A DNA stretch of 22,575 nt from Conidiobolus incongruus B7586 (lineage: Eukaryota; Entomophthoromycota; Entomophthoromycetes; Entomophthorales; Conidiobolaceae): assembly GCA_000697335.1 (NCBI GenBank), contig JNEM01016347.1:1-22575 (forward strand), in the 5' to 3' direction. Position 1 is the first letter of the stretch. The number at the start of each line of letters is the position of its first letter. Shown piece after piece: positions 1 to 10,323 of the stretch. A program made the translations under genes and the position numbers. The notes beneath the pieces were generated by a model. It had not been told where the DNA came from and ran no database searches. It saw only the letters and a list, made by a program, of their open reading frames with translations.

Positions 1-1507
1 TTGGGAATAGTAAGCCCTTGATCTAAAGCTTGCTGAGCTACACTTGCAGCTCTTGACATATCTTGATAGCTGGAGTTGGTACAAGAGCCAATTAAACCTG
101 CCTTAACTTCATCCTTCCATCCGTTTTGTTGAATAATTTCTTTAAATTTACTCAAAGGATGAGACAAATCAGGAGTAAACGGACCGTTAATGTGGGGTTC
201 CAATTTGCTCAAATCAATTTCAATAATTTTATCATAGTAATCGTTAGGATTGGAATATACAGCAGGATCTGCTGATAGGTATTTATCTTGAATACCTCTG
301 CAAATGGAAGCTAAATCACCTCTCCTTGTGGCAAACAAATACTTTTCCATAGATTGATTGTAAGGGAATAGTGATGTTGTAGCTCCAACCTCAGCACCCA
401 TATTACAAATAGTGGCCATTCCTGTACAAGAAAGAGTTTTGACACCAGGGCCAAAGTATTCAATTACATATCCGGTTCCACCTCGTACCGTTAATAGGCC
501 TGCAAGATGAAGGATCACATCTTTGGGACTCGTCCAGCCATTTAACTCACCTGTCAAGTGTACACCTAATACTTGAGGGAATTTGAGCTCCCACGGAATA
601 TCTGCCATAGCATCAACTGCATCAGCACCACCTACACCAATAGCCATAATTCCTAAACCTCCTATCCCAAAATAATTAGTATACTAATAATTTATTCATA
701 GAATTCAACTATTTACCAGCATTAGGAGTATGAGAATCTGCAAAAAATGAAATCACATAAATATTTAGTATAAATATTTGAATAAATTAAGGAGAATTGA
801 ATACCTGTTCCTAACATTAAGCCACCTGGACTAGCATAATTTTCCAAAACAATTTGATGAATAATACCTAATTGTTTAATGAGTCAATTTGATTAATAGT
901 TCATAATTATAATCTAATTAACAGTCATGAATACTTACCACTACCAGGTCTCCAAAATTGCATACCATACTTTTTGGCTGCAGATTCTAAAAATTCAAAA
1001 ATTTCCTTCTCACTTTGGAGTGCACTAGCCACATCCTTCTCAGCACCTTGGTATGCTCTGATCAAATGATCACAATGAATACTCGTAGGCACACTAGCAG
1101 CTGACTTGCCACACAACATAAACTGAAGTACTGCCATTTGAGCTGAAGCATCCTGCATAGCGACACGATCCGGTCTCAATTTCAAATATGTATCACCTCT
1201 TCTGGGAGGTTCATTAGGATCTAAGTGCCTCAAATGAGCGAATAATATCTTTTCAGTTAATGTCAGTCCCTTTGGATTGTACTGCTCGTAATAGTTGTCC
1301 AAATTCGCCAATAGCTGAGAGTAGTTGGGATATTGACCATTGGTGCTATGAGATACCTCAGAAGCTAAACTTCTCGTGAAATTGGTTTGAATATTTCTTA
1401 ATAAATTCTAATAAAAAATTGAAATGAATATAAGGTTGATTTTATATTTTTATTTTTATATATACCTTATTTTTTAACGTATTTCGAAGATTTAATCCAG
1501 AAAACAT
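1..1507 (-). CDS. ACO1: Mitochondrial aconitate hydratase (aconitase), N-terminal half, 5 exons, runs off left edge
   Basis: Interconverts citrate and isocitrate in the TCA cycle using a [4Fe-4S] cluster in the mitochondrial matrix. Exons on the minus strand are 1507-1466, 1407-939, 867-805, 737-717 and 661-1; introns are 58, 71, 67 and 55 bp, all GT...AG, and splicing keeps the frame. About 418 residues are present; the family has about 780. The first 30 residues ([14 protein letters not shown] then [13 protein letters not shown]) are rich in Arg/Lys/Ser/Thr with almost no acids, as in a matrix-targeting presequence. Family landmarks in order are [22 protein letters not shown] (substrate-site Asp-His), [13 protein letters not shown] (active-site Asp-Ser-His, about residues 192-194), [23 protein letters not shown] and [11 protein letters not shown]. 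The Cys codon at 81-83 (about residue 392) is the first cluster ligand; the later Cys-x-x-Cys pair lies beyond the edge. Start: the ATG opening the presequence. The identification is very secure; exon joins are read by eye. Confidence 0.95.
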
Positions 1508-1607
1508 TGAATGATTTTAATAATAATTAATTATCTAGCTAGTGTTAAAATGATGATATATAAAATCAATTGATAAGATAAGAAAACATCAATGTAATAA
1601 GGCTTTA

Positions 1608-1756
1608 ATTGGTATTTATATTAAATTCTGATGAATGATAATGTGTCATAATATTGAGCATCATTGGAATGCACTTTATAATTTTGACTTTGAATGAGTC
1701 AGGGTTTATGCATTGAATTTAAATTGCAAATTTATTTGATTGGTATTAATGACTCA
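1608..1756 (-). promoter_or_regulatory. Aconitase upstream region with three CCAAT boxes and two TGAGTCA sites
   Basis: Reading toward the aconitase start (1507), CCAAT occurs at 1612-1608, 1667-1663 and 1743-1739. The 7-bp AP-1/Gcn4-type palindrome occurs as TGAGTCA at 1695-1701 and TGACTCA at 1750-1756. All lie 100-250 bp upstream of the ATG. Fungal aconitase genes are known targets of the CCAAT-binding (HAP) complex, and of its bZIP partner HapX in iron regulation. That this cluster works this way here is inference. Confidence 0.45.
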
Positions 1757-3393
1757 TTTTTGTTTAAACCGGTTTATTAATTTATATTTGTTCATTTATA
1801 ATTTATATCAGTTCAGAACTGATAGATTAGATCAAACTTCAATCTTTAAAAGATATCCTTATACATAGATGAAGTATTCTTTAGATGTTTATAATTTATG
1901 TTATTGATTTTGTTTAAATGATCTAATTTTGATATATAAACATCAAACTATAAAATAGCCATGATTTATAAAGATCATTTAAACGAATTAATCTAAATAT
2001 TATTATGTATGTATCATTTCATATATTAGCATTCTTGATCCTCAAAAATAATTATAATAAAGTAATAAATTGTCTTCCTTGTGGTAGAAGTTTTTGGTAT
2101 CAGCTCCAGTGCGAATCAAACTTCACAATGTTTTGAGATATTTTTTGTTGATTAAATAGAAATATCTTAATTTTAGAATCTTAATATAAACTGAGCATTA
2201 AGATTAAAATTAAACAAATTTAGTTAATTAAACATCTTATCGCGAAATTTAGTAGGTTTGACTATGTAAATAGGTGTATTGGAAAGTTGATTTGTTACAT
2301 GACATGATTTTTGTTTATTTGTTGGAATTACTATATTAGAGAAATGAAATTACTTTTTAAGTGATTCGTTTGAATTATTTAAATCAATTTTGATCTAATG
2401 ATACAAGTTCAAGATTATTTTGATTGCATTTTAGAATGAGTAAATTAGAGTACTTTACCAAAATTTATTAACTTGTTTAAACCATTATTTAAAATGTATT
2501 TTCATTTCTCAATATATCAAATCCTATACATAGTGTTTTACCATCTAATTTAAAATGTGCTAGATTGAAACTTGGTTATTTAGTTACAAAAAATGTGTTA
2601 TTATTTATTGAATTAATATTAAATGATTATAATCTGAATATTATTTTTTTGAAAATTATCATTTTTCTAATACACATTACTAGAATTTTGATATATCATT
2701 TAATTATAAACAATTCAAAAAATCTTCAATTGATTTCTATCTCCCTTGAACTAAATTATATCTGGTTTTTTTAAATATGAAAAGTAGATGGAGTGAATAA
2801 TATTAATATTTTATTTATGTTGAAATTTGATATAAAATATATGTCAGTATTAAGTTTTATGATTTTGACCCTGTATTTAAATCCCTATTTTTCTTTTCAA
2901 CTATTGAATCACAAAAATCAAATTCTAAAATCCCATTTTCAGGTTTTCACATTCTCTAATTAGAATCTAACATAGACCAACTTTCGCTATAACCATTGTC
3001 AAACTATATATATATATGATCTATCACGCTGAATATTGTATTTTGTGCTTGATATCTTATCAAAATCAAATATATAATTATAAAAAATAATCATTTTTAA
3101 TATATTGCTTAATTTAATAAATGTATTTTCTCAAAATTAGTTAGAGAATATTATCATTATTATTATTATGGAAATTTAGAGTTTGATAATAATATTAATT
3201 GCTAAATATAATAAAAATTATAAGAAAATCCAATACATCCAAGCCTCAATCAACCCACAATTTTATGGATTTAAATAAGGGTATAAAGATTTGAAAAGAT
3301 TGATCTTAAAATAAGAGTGAAATAACTTCACCACCAAAACAACCTAACATCAATCAAATTTTGTAATTATACTTAAATCATAACTCTATTATA
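1757..3393. other. Intergenic region between divergent aconitase and URA5-type genes
   Basis: AT-rich sequence with no convincing coding exon on either strand. A 69-codon open frame at 2565-2774 is all Ile/Leu/Asn/Tyr from A+T runs and is not believed. It contains a 13-bp perfect inverted repeat (listed separately) and a slightly GC-richer patch at 2065-2130 that matches no RNA gene I can fold. The last 100 bp before 3394 become C/A-rich, as in a fungal 5' leader; no clear TATA box was chosen. Confidence 0.6.
1912..1984. repeat. 13-bp perfect inverted repeat with 47-bp loop
   Basis: GTTTAAATGATCT at 1912-1924 is matched exactly in reverse complement by AGATCATTTAAAC at 1972-1984. No transposon features or duplications flank it. 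It may be a chance palindrome in AT-rich DNA, or a small hairpin. Confidence 0.4.
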
Positions 3394-4044
3394 ATGGAAG
3401 ATTATCAAAGAGAATTTATTGAATTCGCTATCAGCCAAGGTGTTTTGAAGTTTGGTGAATTCGAATTAAAGTCTGGAAGAATATCTCCCTATTTCTTTAA
3501 CGCTGGTTTATTTTATCATGGGTCCAGCTTATCCAAATTGGGTAAATGTTACGCCTCTGCTATCCAAAACTCTAAATTGGACTACGATGTCATTTTTGGT
3601 CCCGCTTACAAGGGTATTCCCTTAGCTTCTGCTGCTGCAATGTATCTCCACGATCACTTTGACCTCGATAAACCCTTCTCCTACAACCGCAAGGAAAAGA
3701 AGGACCACGGTGAAGGAGGTACCATCGTCGGAGCACCCTTAAATGGACGCATTTTGATCATTGACGACGTGATCACTGCCGGAACAGCGATTCGCGAAAG
3801 TTTGGACATGATCGCCAAGGCTGGAGCCCAACCTGTTGGTGTCGTCGTTGCCGTCGATCGTCAAGAACGCGGTAAAGGCGAACTCTCCGCCATCCAAGAA
3901 TTGGCTAAAGAGTACAACTTACCTGTCTATTCCATTGTCACTATGTCCCAAATTATTTTGTACTTGAAAGGAACTAACGCCGACCCCAAAACTATCGAAT
4001 CTATGGAAAATTATTTGAATACTTATCGCGCTAAATCCGATTAG
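3394..4044 (+). CDS. URA5: Orotate phosphoribosyltransferase
   Basis: Transfers the ribose-phosphate of PRPP to orotate, giving orotidine 5'-monophosphate, in cytosolic de novo pyrimidine synthesis. The 216-residue protein is the normal length for the fungal single-function enzyme, and the gene is one uninterrupted exon. Visible landmarks are the N-terminal [21 protein letters not shown] (orotate/PRPP contact region, residues about 20-40), [11 protein letters not shown] (68-78), the flexible catalytic loop [11 protein letters not shown] (99-109, with the Lys and His that contact PRPP), the PRPP-binding signature [12 protein letters not shown] (121-132) and DRQERG (155-160). Codon use is more C/G-ending (CTC, GTC, AAG) than elsewhere in the window, suggesting good expression. 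Start: the ATG at 3394 is the first in frame, after an A/C-rich leader. AATAAA at 4050-4055, just after the TAG stop, is a likely polyadenylation signal. Confidence 0.97.
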   Translation: MEDYQREFIEFAISQGVLKFGEFELKSGRISPYFFNAGLFYHGSSLSKLGKCYASAIQNSKLDYDVIFGPAYKGIPLASAAAMYLHDHFDLDKPFSYNRKEKKDHGEGGTIVGAPLNGRILIIDDVITAGTAIRESLDMIAKAGAQPVGVVVAVDRQERGKGELSAIQELAKEYNLPVYSIVTMSQIILYLKGTNADPKTIESMENYLNTYRAKSD

Positions 4045-4302
4045 ACTATAATAAATTATAAATTTTGTACACTTTTGATTATGTATCTTAGATATTGAAT
4101 GCTATGCTTCTTTTTATAACTTTTATTAGTATTATATTTCATTTTTATAATCAACTTCACATGTAACAATTTTCTCAAACTAAATCTCTCATCAGTAACA
4201 ATCAATAAACAAAATTCAATTTATATTTAGATCATTCTAAAAATTTTTGAATCTGTATTTCAAACTCTCCAATAAATAGTTAAATATATTTTCTATATTA
4301 AC

Positions 4303-4344
<42 letters not shown>

Positions 4345-6967
4345 TTAGCTAATCAATATAAATAATATCTTCTCATTATACAATTTACATTGTATAGATT
4401 AAACATGTAGTATAAAAATTGGTATGATATATAAATATTACAAAATGAAAATTTTATTAATAAAAAATCAAAATTGTCAGAATTATTTGATTTCTCCATT
4501 TCAATACTACTGTTTTACATTTTAAAATGTTTGATTTCATATATAATTTCATATTTAGTAAGTATCAAATTTAAATATATGAATTAAAATTTAGAAATCA
4601 TTATTAATGGTTTTAATAGTACTGATTATAAATTAATTTTATATAATTATTAATTAATTCTATATTCTATAATATTCAAATATTGAATATTATATAGTAA
4701 TATATTTTATAAAACAAATGTTCTATTCTTTGTAGTATTTTTTAATGATGATACAATTCAATATACATTTTCTTTAATTTCAAATTTTAATATCAATATA
4801 GATTATTAGTATATTTAGAGCGTCTTACTAATAATTCCTAAGATTTTTAAATTCCTCCAATAATGCTAAACACGTTAATATCTAATCTCTGTCTTACTTA
4901 ATAAAAAATCACTATTGTGCAATATTAATATATAACATTTTTTATATTAACTTTGTATATTTAAATTTTAATATAACATATTAATTAATTATTTTCACCA
5001 ATTTTTATCTTAAGTTTGAATATTCATATGATAAAATTCAGGGCGAAATTTGTAAGACTTATTTTTTAAATAACAATCATAGAACAAATGATGGATGATA
5101 TTAGCTTATTTTTTATATGTTATCACTTAACATTAACAGAGTGAGTAGTTATACATTGCTTGGTATCAACTTCAATATCTATAATTTTTTCCTGATAACT
5201 ATAGCTGTGTAGAGATAAATTTATAACAGCAAGAATATAATGGCAAAAATAAAATTTGGATTATCTATGATAGTTTTCATATATCATTTGATCTTTAATC
5301 ATTTTAGTCAAACAGGTTTTTATAATAAGACGCTTTATATTACAACTTATTTTACTATATTGCTAAGTGCTTCTATAATGATCTGAATATCTTACTGTAA
5401 TATAGAGTAATTGATCAATTAAATTTCAGGAGTCAAAAAATATCAAGTTGAATATTAAACTTAAAAGTAAACAAAATAATTAGATTTATATATATATTTT
5501 CAAGGAAAAAGTTAAAAATATAATGATATCAATTCAAAAAATATTCCAAAAAATCTAACTTATTAGTACATCAAAATGCCTTTAGTTGAAAAAAATCCGG
5601 GTGATTTCATATTCACTTAGACAATCTTTGAATATAATGGAATAACTATTTTATAATACCTATATATATAATTTAAATTTTGAATTTTAATTTATAATCG
5701 AATTCATTAAACTAATCAAAGTTATGATAACATTGAATGTAAAATTTCAATAGTTATATTATAAAGGTATATATTTTATGTCATTGGAACTTTTTTCAAT
5801 TTTAAAAAGTTAGTGTTTTATGAAAATATGAAATCCAATTATTTTTAAATGGTTTATATATTAAATATATTTTTATAAATATATGATTCTCAATGAATAA
5901 AACTCCGATCTAATACAAATTTATAATCACATAAATTAATCAAATGGAAATGGAATAAGATAGTAATATGTCGATAGTAAGGTTTTATATTATTAAATAC
6001 ATTAATTTGACACAGTTGAAACTAAATTTCTGAATAATAAAATATATAAATATTGATTCATTTAATTCTGACCCAAAAAATTTTATATTTAATAATTAAT
6101 TTTTAAAATGATAGATTTATTGATCCAATAGTATTAAATAAGCATTTGAATATTAGAATAAAAAATCTGTCAAGATAAAGCTTATATTTATATTAATGTA
6201 TTATCTAATCTCAATTGTAATATTTAGAAATTACACTTCAATAATGTCAATTTTATAAACTTTGATTACTTGCTATTTAAATATTAATCTTCATTAACAT
6301 TAGATTTAATTATAAATTGAAATCATCCTTAAATTTAAAATAATTTTAAAGTATTATTATGGATAATTCATATTATTTTACAATTTTTATCAAAAATCTT
6401 AACTGTGGCATATATTTTAATAATATTTTTCGGGTCCCAATTATCGCGTGGATTTACCAATTTATAGAAAGAATCCAAAATTGACAATATTTGATTAATT
6501 TTTTAACAAATCTGACTAATTATTATAATAATATATATCAATAATAAAACTTTTGAAGTGGATCAATTATATAGGAATTTCTAAACAAATGTTACCAGTA
6601 ATAGTAAGTTATATTTTATTTAGAAATATATAGAGAATGGGATGAATTATAAAGCTTTAAAGTTCAAATTTTAGATTTAAATTGATGCAATTGGATATTA
6701 CACTATATTCAAGAGGCATAAATAGATCATTAACAATGCAAAAAATAAAAAAGTGCACATTAATATAAGGTTAACAATTTAGGGTACCAACCAAAAAGCA
6801 CATGAGCCAATCTCTCATAATAATTTCATCATTTTCAAAAAAAAATATCATGTTGTTTAAGCCCAAAACTTAATAAGTCAAAAAACAAAGAACCTCAATT
6901 GGAATAAACTTTTGAGGAAATACTCATTGCATAAATGAATCAATTAATTAATTAAGTTTATTAGTAT
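4045..6967. other. Long AT-rich intergenic spacer
   Basis: About 2.9 kb with no supportable gene between the 3' ends of the URA5-type gene and the Prm10-like gene, which converge on it. It holds an (AT)n tract (listed separately), the likely 3' UTRs of both neighbours, and a short GC-richer patch at 6428-6475 that forms neither a tRNA nor an open frame of note. CpA and TpG are common here, unlike in the right-end block. Confidence 0.6.
4305..4342. repeat. (AT)19 microsatellite
   Basis: Nineteen uninterrupted AT units. Other short tracts of the kind lie at about 11433-11455 and 18198-18219, and AAT-type runs at about 16089-16110 and 17871-17894. All look like ordinary AT-rich microsatellites. 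Confidence 0.9.
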
Positions 6968-8560
6968 TTACAAGGAGCACAAAGATTCGGAGTGACGTCG
7001 ATACCAATGAAATAGTAGGATGCTGGCGAACAGTCCGACACAAATAGCCAAACTCATGACTAGGATGTAGATGACAATGGTACCTCCAAATACACCAAGT
7101 TGTCCCAAAATCGCTTTGGGACCATTTGCACCAAAGTACGCTTGTACGATGATGAGACACCCGCTGAGCAAGTACGGGAATGGGGCATCTTTAGCTAATT
7201 TTCCGTAGATGTTGGAGATTGTGCCAACTGCAAACGCTGTCAAAATGCAGAGGAGTTCGGGATTGAAATGGTAACGGTTGCCAATTTCAAAAATGCAAAA
7301 ACTGATCGTAGAGGTAATTAACATCACTGGGAATTGCTTTGGGTGAGCTTGCAGTAGAACGAATGAGCTCAGGAGCATGACTGGCACTAAAAAGTAGCTC
7401 CAGTCACCTACGGATTGTTGGCAGATCGCGTCGTTAATCATATCTTCGTTGAAGTTGGGTAGGATTTGGCGATATGCTTTAGTACCCAACATTAAACCAA
7501 AACTCAGAACAAAACTAATCGAAATTGCTTTCACGGTTTTAATGACACCACAGATCTGGTTTTTAAACACGAGATCGACGAATGCTAGAACTGTTGTAAG
7601 ACCCGGTAGCAATGGATAGAGAGCCGCCGGTAACGTTGCAAAGTAGCACGAGTGACCGTGTACTGATGCAGCGATCACGCTACACAGCATTGCGGTTGTC
7701 AATTCGAAGAGATTGGAGTACCCTAGCCATTCTGCACTCACCCATGCCAGAAACCCTACGAGCCACCCCAATAATAGCGTAACAACACCATCATTCCAAC
7801 TCCCATTAAAATAGATCAAACAACTAGAAAAAGCGTAAAATCCATTAAACAACACAATGATGAAAGGGTAATACATCGGCGACGATTTCAAAATATCCCC
7901 AAGTTGGTCGGACGCTTCCTCAATTTTGATATCACCGTTACATAATCGATCCCCTAAAGTGATAGTTTGCTTCAGTTTCCACAGTGCCGGACCATTGCTC
8001 GACGTTCTGAGGAATTTTGTCTCGCTGAAATGGGTTAAATGGTCGCCAAATACGACGATCATTAAGTTGGTTGGTAGCATGGTGAACGATGCTTCTATTT
8101 CAATACTAGTAGCTAAATTGTGGAGGTAGGCTTCGATGCGGTGAGATGGGAATCCATACTTGATCAAAGCTTTACAAAAATCAATGAGGAGTTTCTGCTT
8201 GGTGAGGTAGGATCGCATCGTGTGTGATCTAAACTGTATGCGTTCTTTGGATCCATATGATAATCTGTTGGGTGTCGTTGAAAATGTGTTTGATCTAGGT
8301 TTAGAAAAGTAATCCAAGTATTTATCTTCCTCCTTAGCGGCAATATGACGAGGTGTATGCTTCAACTCGTCCAATTGAAACTTAATTTTAGTCGGAAGAC
8401 TTAGCGTGGTACTATTAGCATCCAGTGTGGGCGTCGAAGGTAGTGACAGAGTCTGAGCAGACTCCGGCAAGTTGAGGGTATCAGTAGACGACTCCGGCGA
8501 CGCATCAATTTCAATAACCAAATAATCTTTGGTACTCTCACTACTTGTACCAGAAAACAT
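6968..8560 (-). CDS. Prm10/ThrE-family membrane protein (DUF1212 and DUF3815 type)
   Basis: A fungal member of the threonine/serine-exporter-like family, to which yeast pheromone-regulated membrane protein Prm10 belongs; the fungal substrate is not established. The single exon encodes 530 residues from the chosen start. The first 110 are hydrophilic and Ser/Thr/Pro-rich. The conserved ThrE segment follows (QKLLIDFCKALIKYGFPSHRIE, then MLPTNLMIVVFGD and ETKFLRTSSNGPALWKL). After it come about ten hydrophobic helices, including YPFIIVLFNGFYAFSSCLI, VTLLLGWLVGFLAWVSAEW, TLPAALYPLLPGLTTVLAF and FGGTIVIYILVMSLAICVG, with a short cytosolic RRHSESLCSL tail. Start choice: the open frame extends to 8596, but only through a GTG. 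Real ATGs are at 8578 and 8560; the latter has A at -3 and avoids an odd hydrophobic leader, so it is preferred. The gene lies head-to-head with the HMG-box gene. Confidence 0.88.
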   Translation of the reverse strand: MFSGTSSESTKDYLVIEIDASPESSTDTLNLPESAQTLSLPSTPTLDANSTTLSLPTKIKFQLDELKHTPRHIAAKEEDKYLDYFSKPRSNTFSTTPNRLSYGSKERIQFRSHTMRSYLTKQKLLIDFCKALIKYGFPSHRIEAYLHNLATSIEIEASFTMLPTNLMIVVFGDHLTHFSETKFLRTSSNGPALWKLKQTITLGDRLCNGDIKIEEASDQLGDILKSSPMYYPFIIVLFNGFYAFSSCLIYFNGSWNDGVVTLLLGWLVGFLAWVSAEWLGYSNLFELTTAMLCSVIAASVHGHSCYFATLPAALYPLLPGLTTVLAFVDLVFKNQICGVIKTVKAISISFVLSFGLMLGTKAYRQILPNFNEDMINDAICQQSVGDWSYFLVPVMLLSSFVLLQAHPKQFPVMLITSTISFCIFEIGNRYHFNPELLCILTAFAVGTISNIYGKLAKDAPFPYLLSGCLIIVQAYFGANGPKAILGQLGVFGGTIVIYILVMSLAICVGLFASILLFHWYRRHSESLCSL

Positions 8561-8700
8561 TATAAAAACAAAAAACATATAAAAGCCATAAATCACGGGA
8601 AATATTTCGATTTTATAGTATTAGTATAGAAATATGTAAGGGACGGAAGCCTAAAAGTCCAAAAGTGGTCAATCTTTTATTAATAGCGAAGAATAGAGGA

Positions 8701-8802
8701 TTATTCACCTCCAGTAATCTCAGCGATTGGGGAAATTTGGAATTTTGTCAAATCGTGTTTAATCCAAACCTCTAACTTGTACAACAATTCCATCAAGTTT
8801 TC
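8701..8802 (-). other. Orphan exon-like coding segment (34 codons), or upstream ORF of the Prm10-like gene
   Basis: On the minus strand an apparent 3' splice site (TAG at 8805-8803) is followed by 33 codons and a TAA (8703-8701). The peptide begins ENLMELLYKLEVW, continues IKHDLTKFQ and ends SPIAEITGGE. Its composition (Trp, His, Glu, Asp; codons such as TTG, AAG, TCC) is coding-like and clearly less AT-rich than its surroundings. I do not recognise the family. It could be the last exon of a gene whose other exons I cannot find up to 9455, a remnant of a duplicated gene, or, counting from its internal ATG (8793), a 30-codon ORF in the leader of the Prm10-like gene, 141 bp ahead of that start. 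Confidence 0.35.
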
Positions 8803-9454
8803 CTACCATGTGTAAATTATTATATTGGAAATTATCCTTCAATTTTCCACCCAAATTCAAAATTCAATCAATTATTACTCATATCCAAAAATGTAAGAGA
8901 TAAAAGTTATTTTTAGGTGTTAAGGGTTCATAATATATATCAATTATATTATAATTTTATAAATTTATAATAAAACAATGGTTTAATTATATTAATTCTA
9001 AATCAAAATCGGTACTTAATAAAGTAAATGAATAAATTCAGGGCTATAAATTATTAAACGAAAAAACGTGTGATTCCAATAACGTGCTTAAAGGGTTTGA
9101 ATTAAAGAATAATTGAATGGTGTGAAGTCAACAAATTAGAAATCTATTAATATAGCCAATAGATGTTAATATTTCATCAATCATAAAGAGATTATAATTG
9201 ATTTCATTGTTTTGAATTATTACTTATTTATTAATTTCTAGTTCAATTATTTTTTATTAATTTTTATTAATTTTTATTTTCTTAGAATTTTTATAACTAG
9301 AAAATAGTAAATTGAGATAAAAAGTATAAATAATGTTCAATTTCGATAGGTTTCAAATAAATTATATCACGTTTAGTTAGTTTTATTTAATATTTAATAT
9401 TTTGTATTATTAGTTGTTGTATATTATAATCTTAAAGTACTAATTTTAATTCAA
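8803..9454. promoter_or_regulatory. Divergent intergenic region, Prm10-like / HMG-box genes
   Basis: No coding exon is convincing here. The seven-base HMG/SOX-type core AACAATG (consensus WWCAAWG) occurs at 8974-8980 on the plus strand and at 9211-9205 on the minus strand. These could be bound by an HMG protein such as the one encoded next door; this is inference from the motif only. The 150 bp before the HMG-box start are almost pure A+T. Confidence 0.3.
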
Positions 9455-10186
9455 ATGCCTTCATCATCCAGTAAGAAAAATCATATTCCAAGACCTAAAA
9501 ACTCGTTTATGGTCTATAGACAGGAGAAGCAGCACGAAGCATTAAAGTTCATCGAGGGTACCAATAATAAGGATATCTCCAAAATCGTGGGGAAATGGTG
9601 GAATATGGAGCCCGAGTCAGTGAAGGAAGAGTATAGGAAGAAAGCGGAAGAGGCAAAGAAGGAACATGCTAGAATGTACCCCAACTACAAGTATTGTCCC
9701 AAGAAGCATCACAAACAGAATTTGCAGACGCCTATGGTCCCATCCAATGTTCATGGTGATTTTGGTAGGGATGTTGTTGATCCCATGCAGACTTCAGTTC
9801 CAATGTGCTATTACCCAATGGATGGCTACAGCAATTTGCAGTGCAACTGTTGCAGCTATTTTCAGGATGCTTATTATAATGATACGAGCTTTGGCTATGA
9901 TCCTAGCAATCCTCATCACTACTACAACGACCCTAATCATCCCTACGATTCGTCTTCTCAACAATCCATCATGAACGACGTGAAAATGCACTACGATACC
10001 CCAATCTCCCAGTCACCAGCGTCCGTGTCTTCGTCTACATTTTTACCATCGCAGGACCAGTTTCAGGTCTGGGGCTTAGAGCCTATCAAACCATATATGG
10101 AATGGCCTCTCTCCTACACTTCGGGTCAGTACGATTTACCTCCTTTGGATACTTCAGGTGTCAATCCCAATGTATTTTATAATTAA
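9455..10186 (+). CDS. HMG-box transcription factor, fungal mating-type (MATA-HMG) type
   Basis: Predicted sequence-specific DNA-binding protein of 243 residues in one exon. The HMG box spans about residues 11-82. It opens with IPRPKNSFMVYRQEK, the form typical of fungal MAT/sexM/Ste11-like boxes, and continues through DISKIVGKWWNMEPES, EEYRKKAEEAKKEHARMYP and NYKYCPKK, the last basic patch being a possible nuclear signal. The remaining 160 residues are low-complexity, rich in Tyr, Asn, Pro and Ser, with a Cys cluster (CNCCS, about residues 128-132) and no second domain, so probably a disordered activation region. MAT HMG genes often have an intron inside the box; this one does not. It is divergent from the Prm10-like gene and convergent, 137 bp apart, with the transporter gene. 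The family is clear; whether it controls mating is not, because early-diverging fungi can carry many such genes. Confidence 0.9.
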   Translation: MPSSSSKKNHIPRPKNSFMVYRQEKQHEALKFIEGTNNKDISKIVGKWWNMEPESVKEEYRKKAEEAKKEHARMYPNYKYCPKKHHKQNLQTPMVPSNVHGDFGRDVVDPMQTSVPMCYYPMDGYSNLQCNCCSYFQDAYYNDTSFGYDPSNPHHYYNDPNHPYDSSSQQSIMNDVKMHYDTPISQSPASVSSSTFLPSQDQFQVWGLEPIKPYMEWPLSYTSGQYDLPPLDTSGVNPNVFYN

Positions 10187-10323
10187 TAGTCACTAACACG
10201 CATGAATAAACTCAAATTTTAATATAGATCCAGATATTGATATTTGATGAATAAATTTTTATAAACAATGAATAGTTTTTTAAAAGAAAGAATAATACGA
10301 TAACTCCCTAATATAATAATATT

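Noticed and set aside
2065-2130. GC-richer patch with a T-arm-like GATTCGCAC on the minus strand
   Set aside because: I could not form a cloverleaf with matching acceptor, D and anticodon arms, and the short open frames on both strands are unlike any family.
2565-2774. 69-codon plus-strand open frame
   Set aside because: Composition is almost only Ile, Leu, Asn and Tyr as A+T runs give, with no domain, no splice partners and no codon bias.
8561-8596. N-terminal extension of the Prm10-like protein
   Set aside because: The outermost codon at 8596 is GTG, and the next ATG (8578) adds only a hydrophobic leader read from a T-rich leader; the ATG at 8560 has a better context.
9666-9991. Open frames overlapping the HMG-box gene on both strands
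   Set aside because: They are other-frame readings of the Tyr/Asn/His-rich repeats of the HMG-box protein.
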